Positions 43,137-51,616 of a stretch of 64,000 bases of DNA are shown here, piece by piece. A model generated the notes under the pieces. The model did no database searches. It saw only the letters and a program-made list of their open reading frames with translations, and was not told the origin of the DNA. The DNA is from Pseudomonas serbica. GTDB lineage: Bacteria > Pseudomonadota > Gammaproteobacteria > Pseudomonadales > Pseudomonadaceae. How positions within the stretch are numbered: the stretch's first letter is position 1; the number at the start of each line of letters is the position of its first letter. Made by a program: the position numbers and the translations under genes. The stretch is taken from assembly GCF_028823535.1 (NCBI RefSeq), contig NZ_JAQIYM010000090.1:620001-684000 (forward strand), given 5' to 3'.

Positions 43137-44450
43137 TTATCGAATCATGTGCGGCAGGCACCGTCCGCTGTCGCGATCCAGGCTTTCGTCGAACTCGCGA
43201 ATGCACAGGGCCGACGCATAGGCTGGGTGATCGGTGGTTTGGCCACGATACCCGGAAGCCATCCAGACACCCAGGGTGAAGACCGTGCCAGGCTCTAAGG
43301 ATCCAGCAGGGCAATACGCCTGGTGCACCTGCGGCATGTCGCGCAAGTCACCCTCGGTTCTATGCATCAGGCTGCTGGCCTCATAGAACTCGATATTCTG
43401 AGCTCCATAGCCCTGGGCGGGTTTGGACACAAACGGCAGGCCGTGCTTCAGGAAATGATTCGGGGTCAGGTGGGTAGGAATCATAGGCACATGTAGCCAG
43501 CGGCGCCGATAATCCTCATCAGTTTCCAGCAAGTGGGTCACGTAGGCCATAAGGCCCTTATGGGACATGAACCAACGCCAGGCCGGCTCGATGAACGCCA
43601 CGTTATCCGCCCAGGACTTCCATTGCTGGAAGGCTTCAGGGCTAGCCTCGACGATCTCGTCCCATGGGAGGTCAAGGTAGATGACGTCTAGCGGCAATTC
43701 TTGCGTACCGTGCTCGTTCTCGACGGTCAACATCCAGGGCTTGGTCGGGTTCATCAGCTCAAAGTAGGGGCCTTGAGACAGATCGCGCAGGTGCGTTTCC
43801 GCGTGTGCGCCGAACAACTGAGAGACCAGCTCGGCATTGGTGAGATCTTCCGGGTAAGCCAGGTTAGCGACCACGGCCACGCGACGCCCATGCTGCAGGT
43901 TGTAAGCGGCCAGTGCATTCGTTGTCAATTGAGACCAATCGTTTAACTGAGCCTGGTTTGAACCGGTTACTTGCTGCACCAGATCGTTCTGCAGACTGGT
44001 CGACTCGAACAGCAGGCCGGTGACGGCGCCGTTGAACTCGTAGATACCGGTGACACGGTCGGTGTCCGGGTCAAACCCCATGTCGAAACGTCCGCTGAGG
44101 GATTGGCCGATCATCCCACGGGACTTGAAGGTGTGGTGGGCATAGTGGATGAAGTACCGGCCATGCTCACGGATCAGCGGGCTGTCGAAGTACTCGCAAA
44201 TGTCCCAGGGCTTGTAAAACAGCTGATCCAGCGCTTCGATCATCATCTGATAGGAGTCGTTGGCCTGCGCCTGCACCTGTTCGACCGCGTGTTGCGGAAT
44301 CGAGTAGAAGGGCAGCGCGTCCTGATTGTTCAACTGGAACGCGTACTGCCCCTGCAGGGCGCTGATATCGATGATCTGCTTAACGGTGGGCAGCTTGTCA
44401 CCGACAAGCTGATTAAGGTCAAACCGGACACGGTGGTCTTGCTTGATCAT
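43137..44450 (-). CDS. YgiC/YjfC-like glutathionylspermidine-synthase-fold ATP-grasp protein
   Basis: 437 residues, close to the family length of about 390. Family-like blocks: GRFDMGFDPDTDRVTGIYEF, a segment with FIEPAWRWFMSHKG, and PFVSKPAQGYGAQNI near the C-terminus, matching the ATP-grasp synthetase half of glutathionylspermidine synthase. E. coli YgiC and YjfC have this fold with peptide-ligase chemistry of uncertain substrate. Overlaps the lipoprotein gene upstream by 4 bp, the same pairing as ygiB-ygiC. Confidence 0.85.
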   Translation of the reverse strand: MIKQDHRVRFDLNQLVGDKLPTVKQIIDISALQGQYAFQLNNQDALPFYSIPQHAVEQVQAQANDSYQMMIEALDQLFYKPWDICEYFDSPLIREHGRYFIHYAHHTFKSRGMIGQSLSGRFDMGFDPDTDRVTGIYEFNGAVTGLLFESTSLQNDLVQQVTGSNQAQLNDWSQLTTNALAAYNLQHGRRVAVVANLAYPEDLTNAELVSQLFGAHAETHLRDLSQGPYFELMNPTKPWMLTVENEHGTQELPLDVIYLDLPWDEIVEASPEAFQQWKSWADNVAFIEPAWRWFMSHKGLMAYVTHLLETDEDYRRRWLHVPMIPTHLTPNHFLKHGLPFVSKPAQGYGAQNIEFYEASSLMHRTEGDLRDMPQVHQAYCPAGSLEPGTVFTLGVWMASGYRGQTTDHPAYASALCIREFDESLDRDSGRCLPHMIR

Positions 44451-45358
44451 CGGCGACGGCTCCCGCTGCTCGAAGACGTCTTGAAGGCCGGGGCCTTGTA
44501 GGGCTGGGCTTTCGGAGCTTGGTAAGCCTGGGTCTTCGGAGCCTGGTAGGCCGGGGCCTTGTACGCAGGCGCCGGGGCGGCTTTGTAAGCAGGTTCGATA
44601 CGGGTGCTGATCTTCGCCGGCTGATAACTGGTCGTCGCGTTCTGGCGACTGTAGTCATTGCCGGAAGGCGCTGCCTGGCGGGTCGGCGCGTAATACTGCG
44701 AAATCTTCTGCTGATCGGAAGCGACTGCGGTCGACGGTGACGCCACATTCACAGTGCGCTGAACCACGGCGGCAGGTTTTGGCTGGTTGAAGCTGTTGCG
44801 GTCGTTGTTGTAGCTGCTACGGTCGTTCGTGTAGCTGTTGTACGCCTGCTTGGGCTGCGCCTGGTTCTGATAGCGATTGCGGTAGCTGTCGTAGGCACGA
44901 TTGCGTTCGGCACGCTCGTCATCACGGCTGTAGAACGATTGGGCGCGGGCCGGTGGGTTGTAAGAAGCGTAATTGGAGACGCCACCACTGGAGGCCATCT
45001 TGGCAATTACCGCACCAGCGGCCATACCGCCGAGCAACGGCCACACTGTGCTGCTGAGCGATGAGGCACTGGCGCCGTTGGTTTCTTCGCGAACGACGTT
45101 AAGCACACGCTCGCCTTTTTCATCGACACCGTAGTACGCGTCTTTGACAGTCGGGTCGATGGCCTGGAGTTTGGCCAGCTCATTGCGCAGGTCGTCGTTT
45201 TCCGCTCGAAGCTGACTGACTTCCTGGCTTTGAATAGCCGGTTCCTCAGACTCCATGGTGGTCGATATGTCGGCCACAGGTTTAGGCGGAGGGGTGGAGT
45301 TGTCGCACGCGGCCAGCAGCATGGACGCCGTTGTCAGAAACAGAACGGAACGCTTCAT
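44447..45358 (-). CDS. YgiB-like lipoprotein with repetitive tail
   Basis: 303 residues from the ATG at 45358. Lipobox LLAAC puts the lipid on C18. A coiled-coil (about 50-75) and a Gly-rich hydrophobic segment (WPLLGGMAAGAVIAKMAS) follow. The last 130 residues are low-complexity, with Tyr/Asn/Arg-rich and Ala-Pro-Tyr-Lys repeats (AYKAPAYQAPKTQAYQAPK). E. coli YgiB is a short lipoprotein beside YgiC; this one is longer. The tail may be the target of the neighbouring ligase (inference). Confidence 0.8.
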   Translation of the reverse strand: MKRSVLFLTTASMLLAACDNSTPPPKPVADISTTMESEEPAIQSQEVSQLRAENDDLRNELAKLQAIDPTVKDAYYGVDEKGERVLNVVREETNGASASSLSSTVWPLLGGMAAGAVIAKMASSGGVSNYASYNPPARAQSFYSRDDERAERNRAYDSYRNRYQNQAQPKQAYNSYTNDRSSYNNDRNSFNQPKPAAVVQRTVNVASPSTAVASDQQKISQYYAPTRQAAPSGNDYSRQNATTSYQPAKISTRIEPAYKAAPAPAYKAPAYQAPKTQAYQAPKAQPYKAPAFKTSSSSGSRRR

Positions 45359-45469
45359 TCGCAAACACCTTGCAGTTGAGTTGGGGAGTGGAAATATAAC
45401 AACAATTGTTGCTGGCAATACAGTTAGTTTATTCGGCACCGTCATCGAGTGACTTCGGTGCCGCAGGTC

Positions 45470-45601
45470 TTAGTTGCTCTTCGTAGCCAGACATTCTGAG
45501 GCGTGATAACCACTTTGCGTGAACTTTTCCCACGCATGATTCAGATCAGAGGCGAAGATCAGGATCGGCTGACTGATGGTGAAAAAAGTAAAACGCTTCA
45601 T
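45470..45601 (-). CDS. very small protein
   Basis: 43 residues (MKRFTFFTISQPILIFASDL at the start). AAGGGG lies 6 bases before the ATG and the gene follows the one at 45612 by 10 bp. No family recognised. Length makes it tentative. Confidence 0.5.
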   Translation of the reverse strand: MKRFTFFTISQPILIFASDLNHAWEKFTQSGYHASECLATKSN

Positions 45602-45611
45602 GGCAGGCCCC

Positions 45612-45848
45612 TTAGAAATGCATGTCAGAAAGCTTTTTTACGATGCGCTGCTGACGTGCTACGCGGCCAACCTGAATCGCCGAGAGGAAATTCTGGAAGT
45701 CAGCGCGGGTCAGGTGGTTATCAACCGGGGTTTCCAGGCTGGTCGAAGGCTGCTTGACGAGGGCCGGATAGGTCGGCTGCATCCGCTTTGGCGCAGACAT
45801 GGTCGGCTTGGAAGCGAGGGTGGACGTGGACTTCAGAAGTGCGTGCAT
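45612..45848 (-). CDS. hypothetical small protein
   Basis: 78 residues from the ATG at 45848 (GGAGA 5 bases upstream). Ser/Thr/Pro-rich N-terminus and a helical basic C-terminus. No family recognised. Under operator site 9. Confidence 0.66.
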   Translation of the reverse strand: MHALLKSTSTLASKPTMSAPKRMQPTYPALVKQPSTSLETPVDNHLTRADFQNFLSAIQVGRVARQQRIVKKLSDMHF

Positions 45849-45867
45849 GGGGGTCTCCAATCGGTAT

Positions 45868-45887
45868 GTTGCGAGTATACCGCAAAT
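45868..45887. promoter_or_regulatory. 20-bp palindromic operator, site 9
   Basis: GTTGCGAGTATACCGCAAAT. On the minus strand TTGAAG, 16 bp, then TATACT inside the operator make a promoter for the gene at 45848. Position 14 differs from the consensus. Confidence 0.72.
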
Positions 45888-46041
45888 AAATTCGACTTCA
45901 ATATGCCATCAGTCGGATTCAGGGGCGTTGGAGAAAAAAGATACTAAATTGACACCATGAGCTACAGAACGGCCACTTGCTCTCAGGCTTCTGCACTCTC
46001 TATGATGACTCTATCAATTGATCCGCATTCGGAGAAAACCC

Positions 46042-46218
46042 ATGAGCAACAACAACAAACCCGCTGAAACCGCACAAGCCCAGGCAGTCCAAGCCAAGCC
46101 GCTGATGGATTGGGATACGGAGGATAGTGCCACCGACGACTTCCTCGGCGACGTCCAGGGTCAGGAAATGCCTAAGGCGTGCTCCATTTTGGAGCCAAAT
46201 TGTGAGGCTTGTCAGTGA
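46042..46218 (+). CDS. small acidic protein
   Basis: 58 residues, Gln/Ala-rich start and acidic middle (DWDTEDSATDDFLGDV), CEAC at the end. GGAG lies 7 bases before the ATG. No family recognised. Terminator at 46254. Confidence 0.66.
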   Translation: MSNNNKPAETAQAQAVQAKPLMDWDTEDSATDDFLGDVQGQEMPKACSILEPNCEACQ

Positions 46219-46253
46219 CAGCACTAAGTTCTTGATTTTCAGGGACTTTCTGT

Positions 46254-46284
46254 AAAAAAGCCCGCCGAGTGCGGGCTTTTTTTT
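46254..46284 (+). terminator. intrinsic terminator
   Basis: AAAAAGCCCGC-CGAGT-GCGGGCTTTTTTT. Confidence 0.92.
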
Positions 46285-46404
46285 GTTGCCCGCTTCGGAC
46301 GGTATGGCAATTTACTATTTTCTTTCGAATATGCTTGTGTACGGCACAAAGCCGTACCATCATATGCAAACGAATCGCATGTAATGACAAATTGGGGAAT
46401 GCCG

Positions 46405-46614
46405 ATGGAGAAGCACAAGCTGACGGTGAAGTTGCCGCAAGACACCATGACACTGATGATTGAAATGGCTGATGACAGCGGAGTCACCAAAACCGAAGTC
46501 TTGCGTCAAACCGTGGCCCTACAGCACCGCCTGCGCAAAGAGCTTCAAGGTGGTAAACAGATCCTGATTCACGACCCGATCACGGGCCAAAACAAAGAAC
46601 TCATTATCCTGTAG
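46405..46614 (+). CDS. ribbon-helix-helix-like protein
   Basis: 69 residues from the ATG at 46405 (GGGGA 6 bases upstream). A short strand (KLTVKLPQD) then two helices (TMTLMIEMADDSG and VTKTEVLRQTVALQHRL) give the Arc/CopG layout. Probably a small DNA-binding regulator. Target unknown; heads a three-gene operon. Confidence 0.76.
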   Translation: MEKHKLTVKLPQDTMTLMIEMADDSGVTKTEVLRQTVALQHRLRKELQGGKQILIHDPITGQNKELIIL

Positions 46615-46625
46615 AGGGTGTCGCC

Positions 46626-46868
46626 ATGGGTTTGCTTTACACCGATGAGGTGCCAACCATTCCAGGCTTTTACTTCCAGCGTCAACGCGGTGGGGTGAGA
46701 GTCATCGAGCTGCCTTACTGTGGCCAATGGCCCAGGCACTGGCGCGACAAAAAGCAAGACGGCATCAATGCCGTAGAAGACGAGCACACGCGGGCTGCTG
46801 CACAAGCACTGCCTGATTCGTCGTGGATCACTGAGTGGGCCGGGCCCATCGATCACCCGGAGAACTGA
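46626..46868 (+). CDS. hypothetical small protein
   Basis: 80 residues with IPGFYFQRQRGGVRVIELPY, a strand-rich start common in small phage proteins. No family recognised. In operon with neighbours, gaps of 11 and 5 bp. Confidence 0.73.
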   Translation: MGLLYTDEVPTIPGFYFQRQRGGVRVIELPYCGQWPRHWRDKKQDGINAVEDEHTRAAAQALPDSSWITEWAGPIDHPEN

Positions 46869-46873
46869 AGCAA

Positions 46874-47218
46874 ATGACCACGAATATAAGTGCAAAGGGA
46901 AGGGCGACAATGGGCGGCAGTGTCCACGTCGACACCACTTCGGAACAGGAGCGCCTGGAGGTATTGAATTTCCGTATCAGCCTGTACAAGGTGGCTGAAA
47001 TGGTGATGAATCTGGGGGCTTTTATCCTGGCCATGGGCGGCCTGATCTCGTTCATGAGTGGTCTGGGCGGCGCCATTCTCCTCATTGGGCTCATCGGGCT
47101 GTTGCTGATCGTGACCGGCTACTTCACCCGATTGACCAGGCGCATGGCGGAGAGCGAGGTGGAGGCGATTAAAATAGCCATTGATAAGGTGACGGGCTTC
47201 TGCCTGTGCGGACTATAA
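46874..47218 (+). CDS. small inner-membrane protein
   Basis: 114 residues from the ATG at 46874. Soluble N-terminal part, then two membrane helices (about 42-60 and 64-84) and a charged helix ending CLCGL. No family recognised. Confidence 0.74.
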   Translation: MTTNISAKGRATMGGSVHVDTTSEQERLEVLNFRISLYKVAEMVMNLGAFILAMGGLISFMSGLGGAILLIGLIGLLLIVTGYFTRLTRRMAESEVEAIKIAIDKVTGFCLCGL

Positions 47219-47246
47219 AAAACGCCCCTTTACGGGGCGTTTTGTT
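47217..47246. terminator. terminator between convergent genes
   Basis: AAAACGCCCC-TTTA-CGGGGCGTTTTGTTTT. It overlaps the end of the minus-strand gene at 47230 and can serve both strands. Confidence 0.88.
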
Positions 47247-47517
47247 TTACAAACTCCAGGCCTTCGCGCTCACCGCTGGCTGTGTAGTCACGATGGAACG
47301 TTCGACCAATAGCCCGCTCCGACACGTTTTTGCGGAACTCGCCCATTTTATCGGCACGATTTTCAGGCGGTGCGTCCACACGGGTCATCCAGAAACCTAG
47401 ATTTTCCTCCCAGGAATCGCAGTAATACCGGTGACCATCCCAAAATTTGAAGATGCGGCCAATCGTTTCATGGTCGGGGTGTGTGTACGGGGTGGCGATC
47501 TCAGGTTCACGGCTCAC
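47230..47517 (-). CDS. hypothetical protein
   Basis: 95 residues from a GTG at 47517 that overlaps the preceding stop (GTGA). Aromatic-rich (FKFWDGHRYYCDSWEENLGF). No family recognised. Last gene of the operon from 48600; its stop lies within the terminator hairpin. Confidence 0.7.
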   Translation of the reverse strand: MSREPEIATPYTHPDHETIGRIFKFWDGHRYYCDSWEENLGFWMTRVDAPPENRADKMGEFRKNVSERAIGRTFHRDYTASGEREGLEFVKQNAP

Positions 47518-47699
47518 GATTGGGCGCTCCCTTGATTCAGGCGATCCTTGAAGCTGGGCGCCTTGGCCATGACATTCAGGCAGGCCTGGCACGTCACCTT
47601 TGAGGGCTGGTCGGTGAATTGGGTGGCCTTTACCTTGCGGCCACAGCGGACAACGATTTTCCCGAGCATGCCCAGGCGGCTCCACATGTGAATTGTCAC
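47514..47699 (-). CDS. small protein with CxxC pair
   Basis: 61 residues from a GTG at 47699 (AAGGAG 8 bases upstream, GTGA overlap with the previous gene). VVRCGRK and TCQAC are likely zinc ligands. Function unknown. Confidence 0.7.
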   Translation of the reverse strand: MTIHMWSRLGMLGKIVVRCGRKVKATQFTDQPSKVTCQACLNVMAKAPSFKDRLNQGSAQS

Positions 47700-48115
47700 T
47701 GATCCTGCTCCTTTATCGACTGGCATCCGAGGGCACCACATTGGCATTGGCAGCGGTGTTGCGATTCCTCTCTCTTCTCCTTGAGAGAGCGGCAGCGAGA
47801 GCAGTCACTGTGGCCAAAGCTTACTTTTCCGCCACAGCTGCAATTGGCCTGGAGCGCTGACTGCGTCTGCCGGTACTTGCGCAGCTGGTAGTGATGCTTG
47901 CACAAGCCGTGGGGATGCCCGGCACTCTCAGTACGAATGCAATTGGGGTTCTTGCACAGGCGGGCGTAGCCCCATTTGTTCGCATGGAATTTAGTGTCGC
48001 AATGAGGACACTTAGACCAGTGTCCTTTCACGGCTCCACCGCAACCTCCGCAGAGGACATTGCGGTCTTCTGCCTCGGCGGGGTTGATGAACGCATTCAC
48101 GGTTTTATCTCTCAT
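47696..48115 (-). CDS. multi-zinc-ribbon protein
   Basis: 139 residues with at least three cysteine-rich modules: CGGCGGA with CPHC, CKNPNC with CKHHY, and NCSCGGK with DCSRC, then QCQCGALGC at the end. Probably three zinc ribbons in tandem, likely binding nucleic acid or protein. Overlaps the genes on both sides by 4 bp. Confidence 0.8.
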   Translation of the reverse strand: MRDKTVNAFINPAEAEDRNVLCGGCGGAVKGHWSKCPHCDTKFHANKWGYARLCKNPNCIRTESAGHPHGLCKHHYQLRKYRQTQSALQANCSCGGKVSFGHSDCSRCRSLKEKREESQHRCQCQCGALGCQSIKEQDQ

Positions 48116-48600
48116 AGCTCGGCGATATCTTCGTTGATGAAGTAGGAAATGCTGTCAGGAGGACTCTGTCTGATCACTTTCGCCTTCATTTCTGGGGTGA
48201 AAGGTGCCGTGACTTCAATGTAATTGCCAAACTCGGCACCTTTCTCAACAAACATAATATTCGTTTTGGCTTTTCGCTTGATCTTTTTCAGGTCAACGGT
48301 TTCGTTGAGTACGGCGTAGCAGATGCTCAGCAGCCACAACTCATTGGTTGGTTTTGGGAACAACTCAGGGTGACTGTTCTTAAAACCCTGCTCCACAAAT
48401 CCTTTGGCCACATCGGCGATGATATCAGCGGGGATATAAAAATCTTCACCGGCACCGTAGGGCAGGTGGTAGACGGTTCCTACTTTCTTCCCAGCGAGCT
48501 TGATGGTGTCGGTGGAACCGCCTTCATGGTCATGCTTTCTGGTGACAGCAAAGCCAACCTTCTTGGCCATATGCAGGGTCGGAAAGAGGGTGCTCGACAT
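48112..48600 (-). CDS. hypothetical protein
   Basis: 162 residues, mixed fold, no motif recognised. First gene of the four-gene operon under operator site 10. ATG at 48600; an internal ATG (MAKKVGFAV) is possible. Confidence 0.76.
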   Translation of the reverse strand: MSSTLFPTLHMAKKVGFAVTRKHDHEGGSTDTIKLAGKKVGTVYHLPYGAGEDFYIPADIIADVAKGFVEQGFKNSHPELFPKPTNELWLLSICYAVLNETVDLKKIKRKAKTNIMFVEKGAEFGNYIEVTAPFTPEMKAKVIRQSPPDSISYFINEDIAEL

Positions 48601-48626
48601 GATGGTTGAACCTATCTTGGTGGGGT

Positions 48627-48646
48627 GTTATGAGTATACCTCAAAC
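48627..48646. promoter_or_regulatory. 20-bp palindromic operator, site 10
   Basis: GTTATGAGTATACCTCAAAC, with TATACT as minus-strand -10, 27 bp before the start at 48600. Position 14 differs from the consensus. Confidence 0.75.
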
Positions 48647-48815
48647 ACATGATAATGGTAGTAAATTGACATTATTTTTGGGATCATTTTTGCCTGAATA
48701 AAGCAGCTTGCGGGGTGATCAGCAGGGAGTGAACACCGAAGGGGAGATTCGTTCCTCTGGGTGAATAACCCAGCTAAGCTTGTCAGAATCATTGCAGCCA
48801 CCATTGGAGAAACAT

Positions 48816-49016
48816 ATGAGCCACTTGAATCAAATGACGGACAACGAATTGATCGCCCAAGCGCTGAGCATGTGGGCCAACTATATTGAGACTCGCGACG
48901 TGAATCTCTGCGCCCAGGATTTGCAGAACATGAAAAAGCCGGTCAAGGCGCTCGATGAGGCGCAGATGGAGTCCGTGCTGCGCCTTCGTAAGCTGTCGCG
49001 TGTGATGAAGCCGTGA
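48816..49016 (+). CDS. small helical protein
   Basis: 66 residues from the ATG at 48816 (GGAG 7 bases before it). All-helical, no recognised motif. It lies just before the tRNA promoter. Confidence 0.7.
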   Translation: MSHLNQMTDNELIAQALSMWANYIETRDVNLCAQDLQNMKKPVKALDEAQMESVLRLRKLSRVMKP

Positions 49017-49044
49017 GACCTCGCTGATTTTCATTTGGCAAGTA

Positions 49045-49073
49045 TTGACACCTTGGCAACAGCGGCGTAGATT
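49045..49073 (+). promoter_or_regulatory. promoter of the tRNA cluster
   Basis: TTGACA at 49045, 17 bp, TAGATT at 49068, about 50 bp before the first tRNA. Confidence 0.8.
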
Positions 49074-49122
49074 GGAAACCACAGCGAGACATAAACCACC
49101 TCGCTGGCGAGTTTTGAGATAC

Positions 49123-49199
49123 GTGCCCGTAGCTCAGCTGGATAGAGCATCCGCCTTCTAAGCGGATGGTCGCTGGTTCGAGTCCAGCCGGGTGCGCCA
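49123..49199 (+). tRNA. tRNA-Arg (anticodon TCT)
   Basis: 77 nt, complete cloverleaf with encoded CCA. The acceptor stem GTGCCCG/CGGGTGC includes two G-U pairs. The anticodon loop CTTCTAA reads AGA, a codon rarely used in Pseudomonas. Confidence 0.95.
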
Positions 49200-49229
49200 A
49201 GAAACACGATTCACTGACCGTAAGCAGTG

Positions 49230-49297
49230 TGTATTCGTGAGTCTCAGTGGCGGGGCAGAATGGGGGTTCAAATCCACTTCTGAGATTCACGAATACA
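49230..49297 (+). repeat. 18-bp inverted repeat with tRNA-like T-loop
   Basis: TGTATTCGTGAGTCTCAG and CTGAGATTCACGAATACA pair with one mismatch around a 32-nt loop containing GGTTCAAATCC, the usual T-arm consensus. It sits between two tRNA genes and may be a tRNA remnant or a processing signal. Confidence 0.7.
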
Positions 49298-49407
49298 GCA
49301 ACACCGGTTTCGTGGACGTCCGTAGGGTGTCTGCACAAAGCACGCTAGCTGTCTCTGTGGTGGGGGTGCTGTCGTACCCTGGGGCTGGTTCGCCGGTTTC
49401 AGGACTT

Positions 49408-49481
<74 letters not shown>

Positions 49482-49494
49482 AATTCTGATACAC

Positions 49495-49571
49495 GTTGGG
49501 ATAGCTCAGCTGGATAGAGCGGTTGCCTCCTAAGCGACAGGCCGCGAGTTCGAATCTCGCTCCTAACACCA
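49495..49571 (+). tRNA. tRNA-Arg (anticodon CCT)
   Basis: 77 nt, acceptor stem GTTGGGA/TCCTAAC with one G-U pair, encoded CCA, anticodon loop CTCCTAA reading AGG. Confidence 0.95.
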
Positions 49572-49630
49572 GTTTCCTGTACCGATTTTGCTGCACGCTC
49601 TGATGTATTTCCCTGATGTAACTTTTCTAC

Positions 49631-49663
49631 AACCCCGCCAGTCATCTGGCGGGGTCTTTTTTT
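49631..49663 (+). terminator. terminator of the tRNA cluster
   Basis: CCCCGCCAG-TCAT-CTGGCGGGG followed by TCTTTTTTT. Confidence 0.92.
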
Positions 49664-49687
49664 GCCTTTATTTTGTGAGCAAACCCC

Positions 49688-49909
49688 ATGCTGCCGTTGG
49701 CTATCCCCGTTATGACCCTGGTTTCTGTCGATCTGAAGTTCAGCAGCGGCAATCTACCGCTCGCGGTTGCTCAGATCGCCCATGCGAAGCATCCGCTGTA
49801 CTTCAACACCCATAACCTGCGCGAGATCCGTAAGGGCCTGAAGTCACGCCAGGTGCGTGTCGAAGGGAAAATTATTGTCAATTCTCGAAAGCGCCGCATT
49901 GCCGCTTGA
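49688..49909 (+). CDS. hypothetical small basic protein
   Basis: 73 residues; a later ATG at 49712 is possible. Strand-rich with a basic C-terminus (KSRQVRVEGKIIVNSRKRR), so nucleic-acid binding is conceivable. No family recognised. Confidence 0.66.
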   Translation: MLPLAIPVMTLVSVDLKFSSGNLPLAVAQIAHAKHPLYFNTHNLREIRKGLKSRQVRVEGKIIVNSRKRRIAA

Positions 49910-49960
49910 TGGTAATTTGCTATATATTGACGCCATCTGGTTTATGCGTGAAGGCTAAAG

Positions 49961-50383
49961 ATGACTACCGGCTTGAATGCGACTGTCCTCGCTGTGCTGC
50001 CCCAGCATCATTGGCTTCAATCGGCCCGGCTGATTGAAAACACATGGGAGGCTGTAGAGGCTGTCTGTGAGAATGTCGAGGACATTCTTGAGCCGGAGGA
50101 TTTTGAAGGCGAGCCGATGTGGTTTTCTGCCTGTGTCCCGATCCAATGGGAAAAGCCTTCTCCGGGGAAGCGTGAAACACCGGAAGAATGGAATGAGCGC
50201 CTGGGCAGCCTGCGTTCAATGCCTCCCCAGGATATAGCTCCCATCATCCTGTTCATGGATGCTGCCGGTGAGCTTAAGATTGTTGATGGTTATCACCGCA
50301 TCGCTCTATCCATCGAGCGGGGGTGTGGTTCCATATCAGCGTTGATTCGTTATTGTCAGGTGGAGTCCAAGAAATGCCGATGA
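49961..50383 (+). CDS. ParB/Srx-fold-like protein
   Basis: 140 residues. The C-terminal part KIVDGYHRIALSIERGCGSI matches the DGxHR-A box of ParB/sulfiredoxin-fold domains. No helix-turn-helix follows, so it is probably not a partition protein. Overlaps the next gene by 10 bp. Confidence 0.74.
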   Translation: MTTGLNATVLAVLPQHHWLQSARLIENTWEAVEAVCENVEDILEPEDFEGEPMWFSACVPIQWEKPSPGKRETPEEWNERLGSLRSMPPQDIAPIILFMDAAGELKIVDGYHRIALSIERGCGSISALIRYCQVESKKCR

Positions 50384-50781
50384 GCAAAAAGGAACGTGAC
50401 TACGTCGACCAGCTAGAAGCCCGGTTGGCCCTGAGGCACACGGCGCCGGTCGATCACGATATTGACCCTGAAACCGTCGGCGACAAGGAAACGTTCGGCT
50501 TTTCCCGTGGGCATGTGCGCGTTGAATGGTTTCGTCCAAACAGGGCGGTCACCACGAGGTCAGGTCACGGATCGAGTGGCATTGGCAGTGAGAAGCCTCC
50601 AAGGGTGTCTTCTCAAAAGGGCATTCGGCTGCACTCGACTCGTCGGGACGCCTTGCGACACATGCGTTACGAGCTGGAGCAGCAGGCCGCTGCCGCCTTG
50701 CGAGCCATTGATCTGGAAATTCTCAAGGAAGATGAGAACCCAACCGATCCTTGTCATGTGGAGCTACCCCAATGGCGATGA
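50374..50781 (+). CDS. hypothetical protein, first of a tandem pair
   Basis: 135 residues from the ATG at 50374 (GGAG 8 bases upstream). The N-terminus MPMSKKERDYVDQLEARLAL and the C-terminal helix (RRDALRHMRYELEQQAAAAL) recur in the next gene, so the two arose by duplication. Function unknown. Confidence 0.77.
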   Translation: MPMSKKERDYVDQLEARLALRHTAPVDHDIDPETVGDKETFGFSRGHVRVEWFRPNRAVTTRSGHGSSGIGSEKPPRVSSQKGIRLHSTRRDALRHMRYELEQQAAAALRAIDLEILKEDENPTDPCHVELPQWR

Positions 50782-51167
50782 GCAAAGCGGAAAAAGAATA
50801 CGTGGAGCAGCTGGAAATCCAGCTGGCTTTGCAGCACACCGGGGCTATTGCACCTGATTTAAGACCGCTGAAGCTGGAAACCGGCAATAACCTTTATGGG
50901 TTCAAGCAAGGAAACGCATCGGTTAACTGGAATCGCCCCCTGAAGGCCGTGACCAACCGCTCATTCCATGGAACGTTCAGCGAAGGTAACACCAGGCCGC
51001 TAAGGCCTGATACGCAGGGTGCATGCGCTTTGTATTCGTCTCGGCTCGATGCCCTGCGCCAGACACGCTACAACCTTGAGCAGAGTGCTGCGGCAGCCCT
51101 GCGCCAAATCGATCTTGAAATCGCCGAAGAACTGGCCAAACCAACCCCTAGACCCACCGGAGCGTAA
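50772..51167 (+). CDS. hypothetical protein, second of the tandem pair
   Basis: 131 residues beginning MAMSKAEKEYVEQLEIQLAL, paralogous along its whole length to the gene just upstream, which it overlaps by 10 bp. Function unknown. Confidence 0.77.
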   Translation: MAMSKAEKEYVEQLEIQLALQHTGAIAPDLRPLKLETGNNLYGFKQGNASVNWNRPLKAVTNRSFHGTFSEGNTRPLRPDTQGACALYSSRLDALRQTRYNLEQSAAAALRQIDLEIAEELAKPTPRPTGA

Positions 51168-51170
51168 CCC

Positions 51171-51572
51171 GTGCACCCATTTATTCTGTTGACTGCCCGC
51201 CATGCCTGGAACACCTTGCTGTTCCGTTTTGACCACAAATCCTTGGCCGAATATCCGCGCCAGGGCCTGTCGCTGCTGGTCGTCGTGGTGTTTCTGATGG
51301 ATTGCCTGCTGGGCACCTTCAGCGCCTACCCGTTCCTCGGTGTGTTCAGCGGGGCGATCATGGGCGTCCTCGACGTTGTCGGCCTGCTGCTTTTTCTTAA
51401 GTTCAAGGGGCATGCTCACGCCGTCGCCTTTGCCAGCGTTATCCTGGCTGGCCAGCTCGCGGCTCTGGTCTTGAGCTTCATGCACCTGACCAGCCTGACG
51501 GTGATCGCCAGCATCTGGATACTGGCGGTAGTGATCAACCTGGGTCGCGCACCCGCCAGCCAGACAGCCTGA
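51171..51572 (+). CDS. inner-membrane protein
   Basis: 133 residues with about four membrane helices (near 30-46, 52-80, 83-101 and 105-125). GTG start with GGAG 8 bases upstream. No family recognised. Last gene of the operon from 49961. Confidence 0.77.
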   Translation: MHPFILLTARHAWNTLLFRFDHKSLAEYPRQGLSLLVVVVFLMDCLLGTFSAYPFLGVFSGAIMGVLDVVGLLLFLKFKGHAHAVAFASVILAGQLAALVLSFMHLTSLTVIASIWILAVVINLGRAPASQTA

Positions 51573-51616
51573 CGGTGGGGCCGGCCCCATGGCCAGCTCC
51601 AACCATTGATCAAGCG

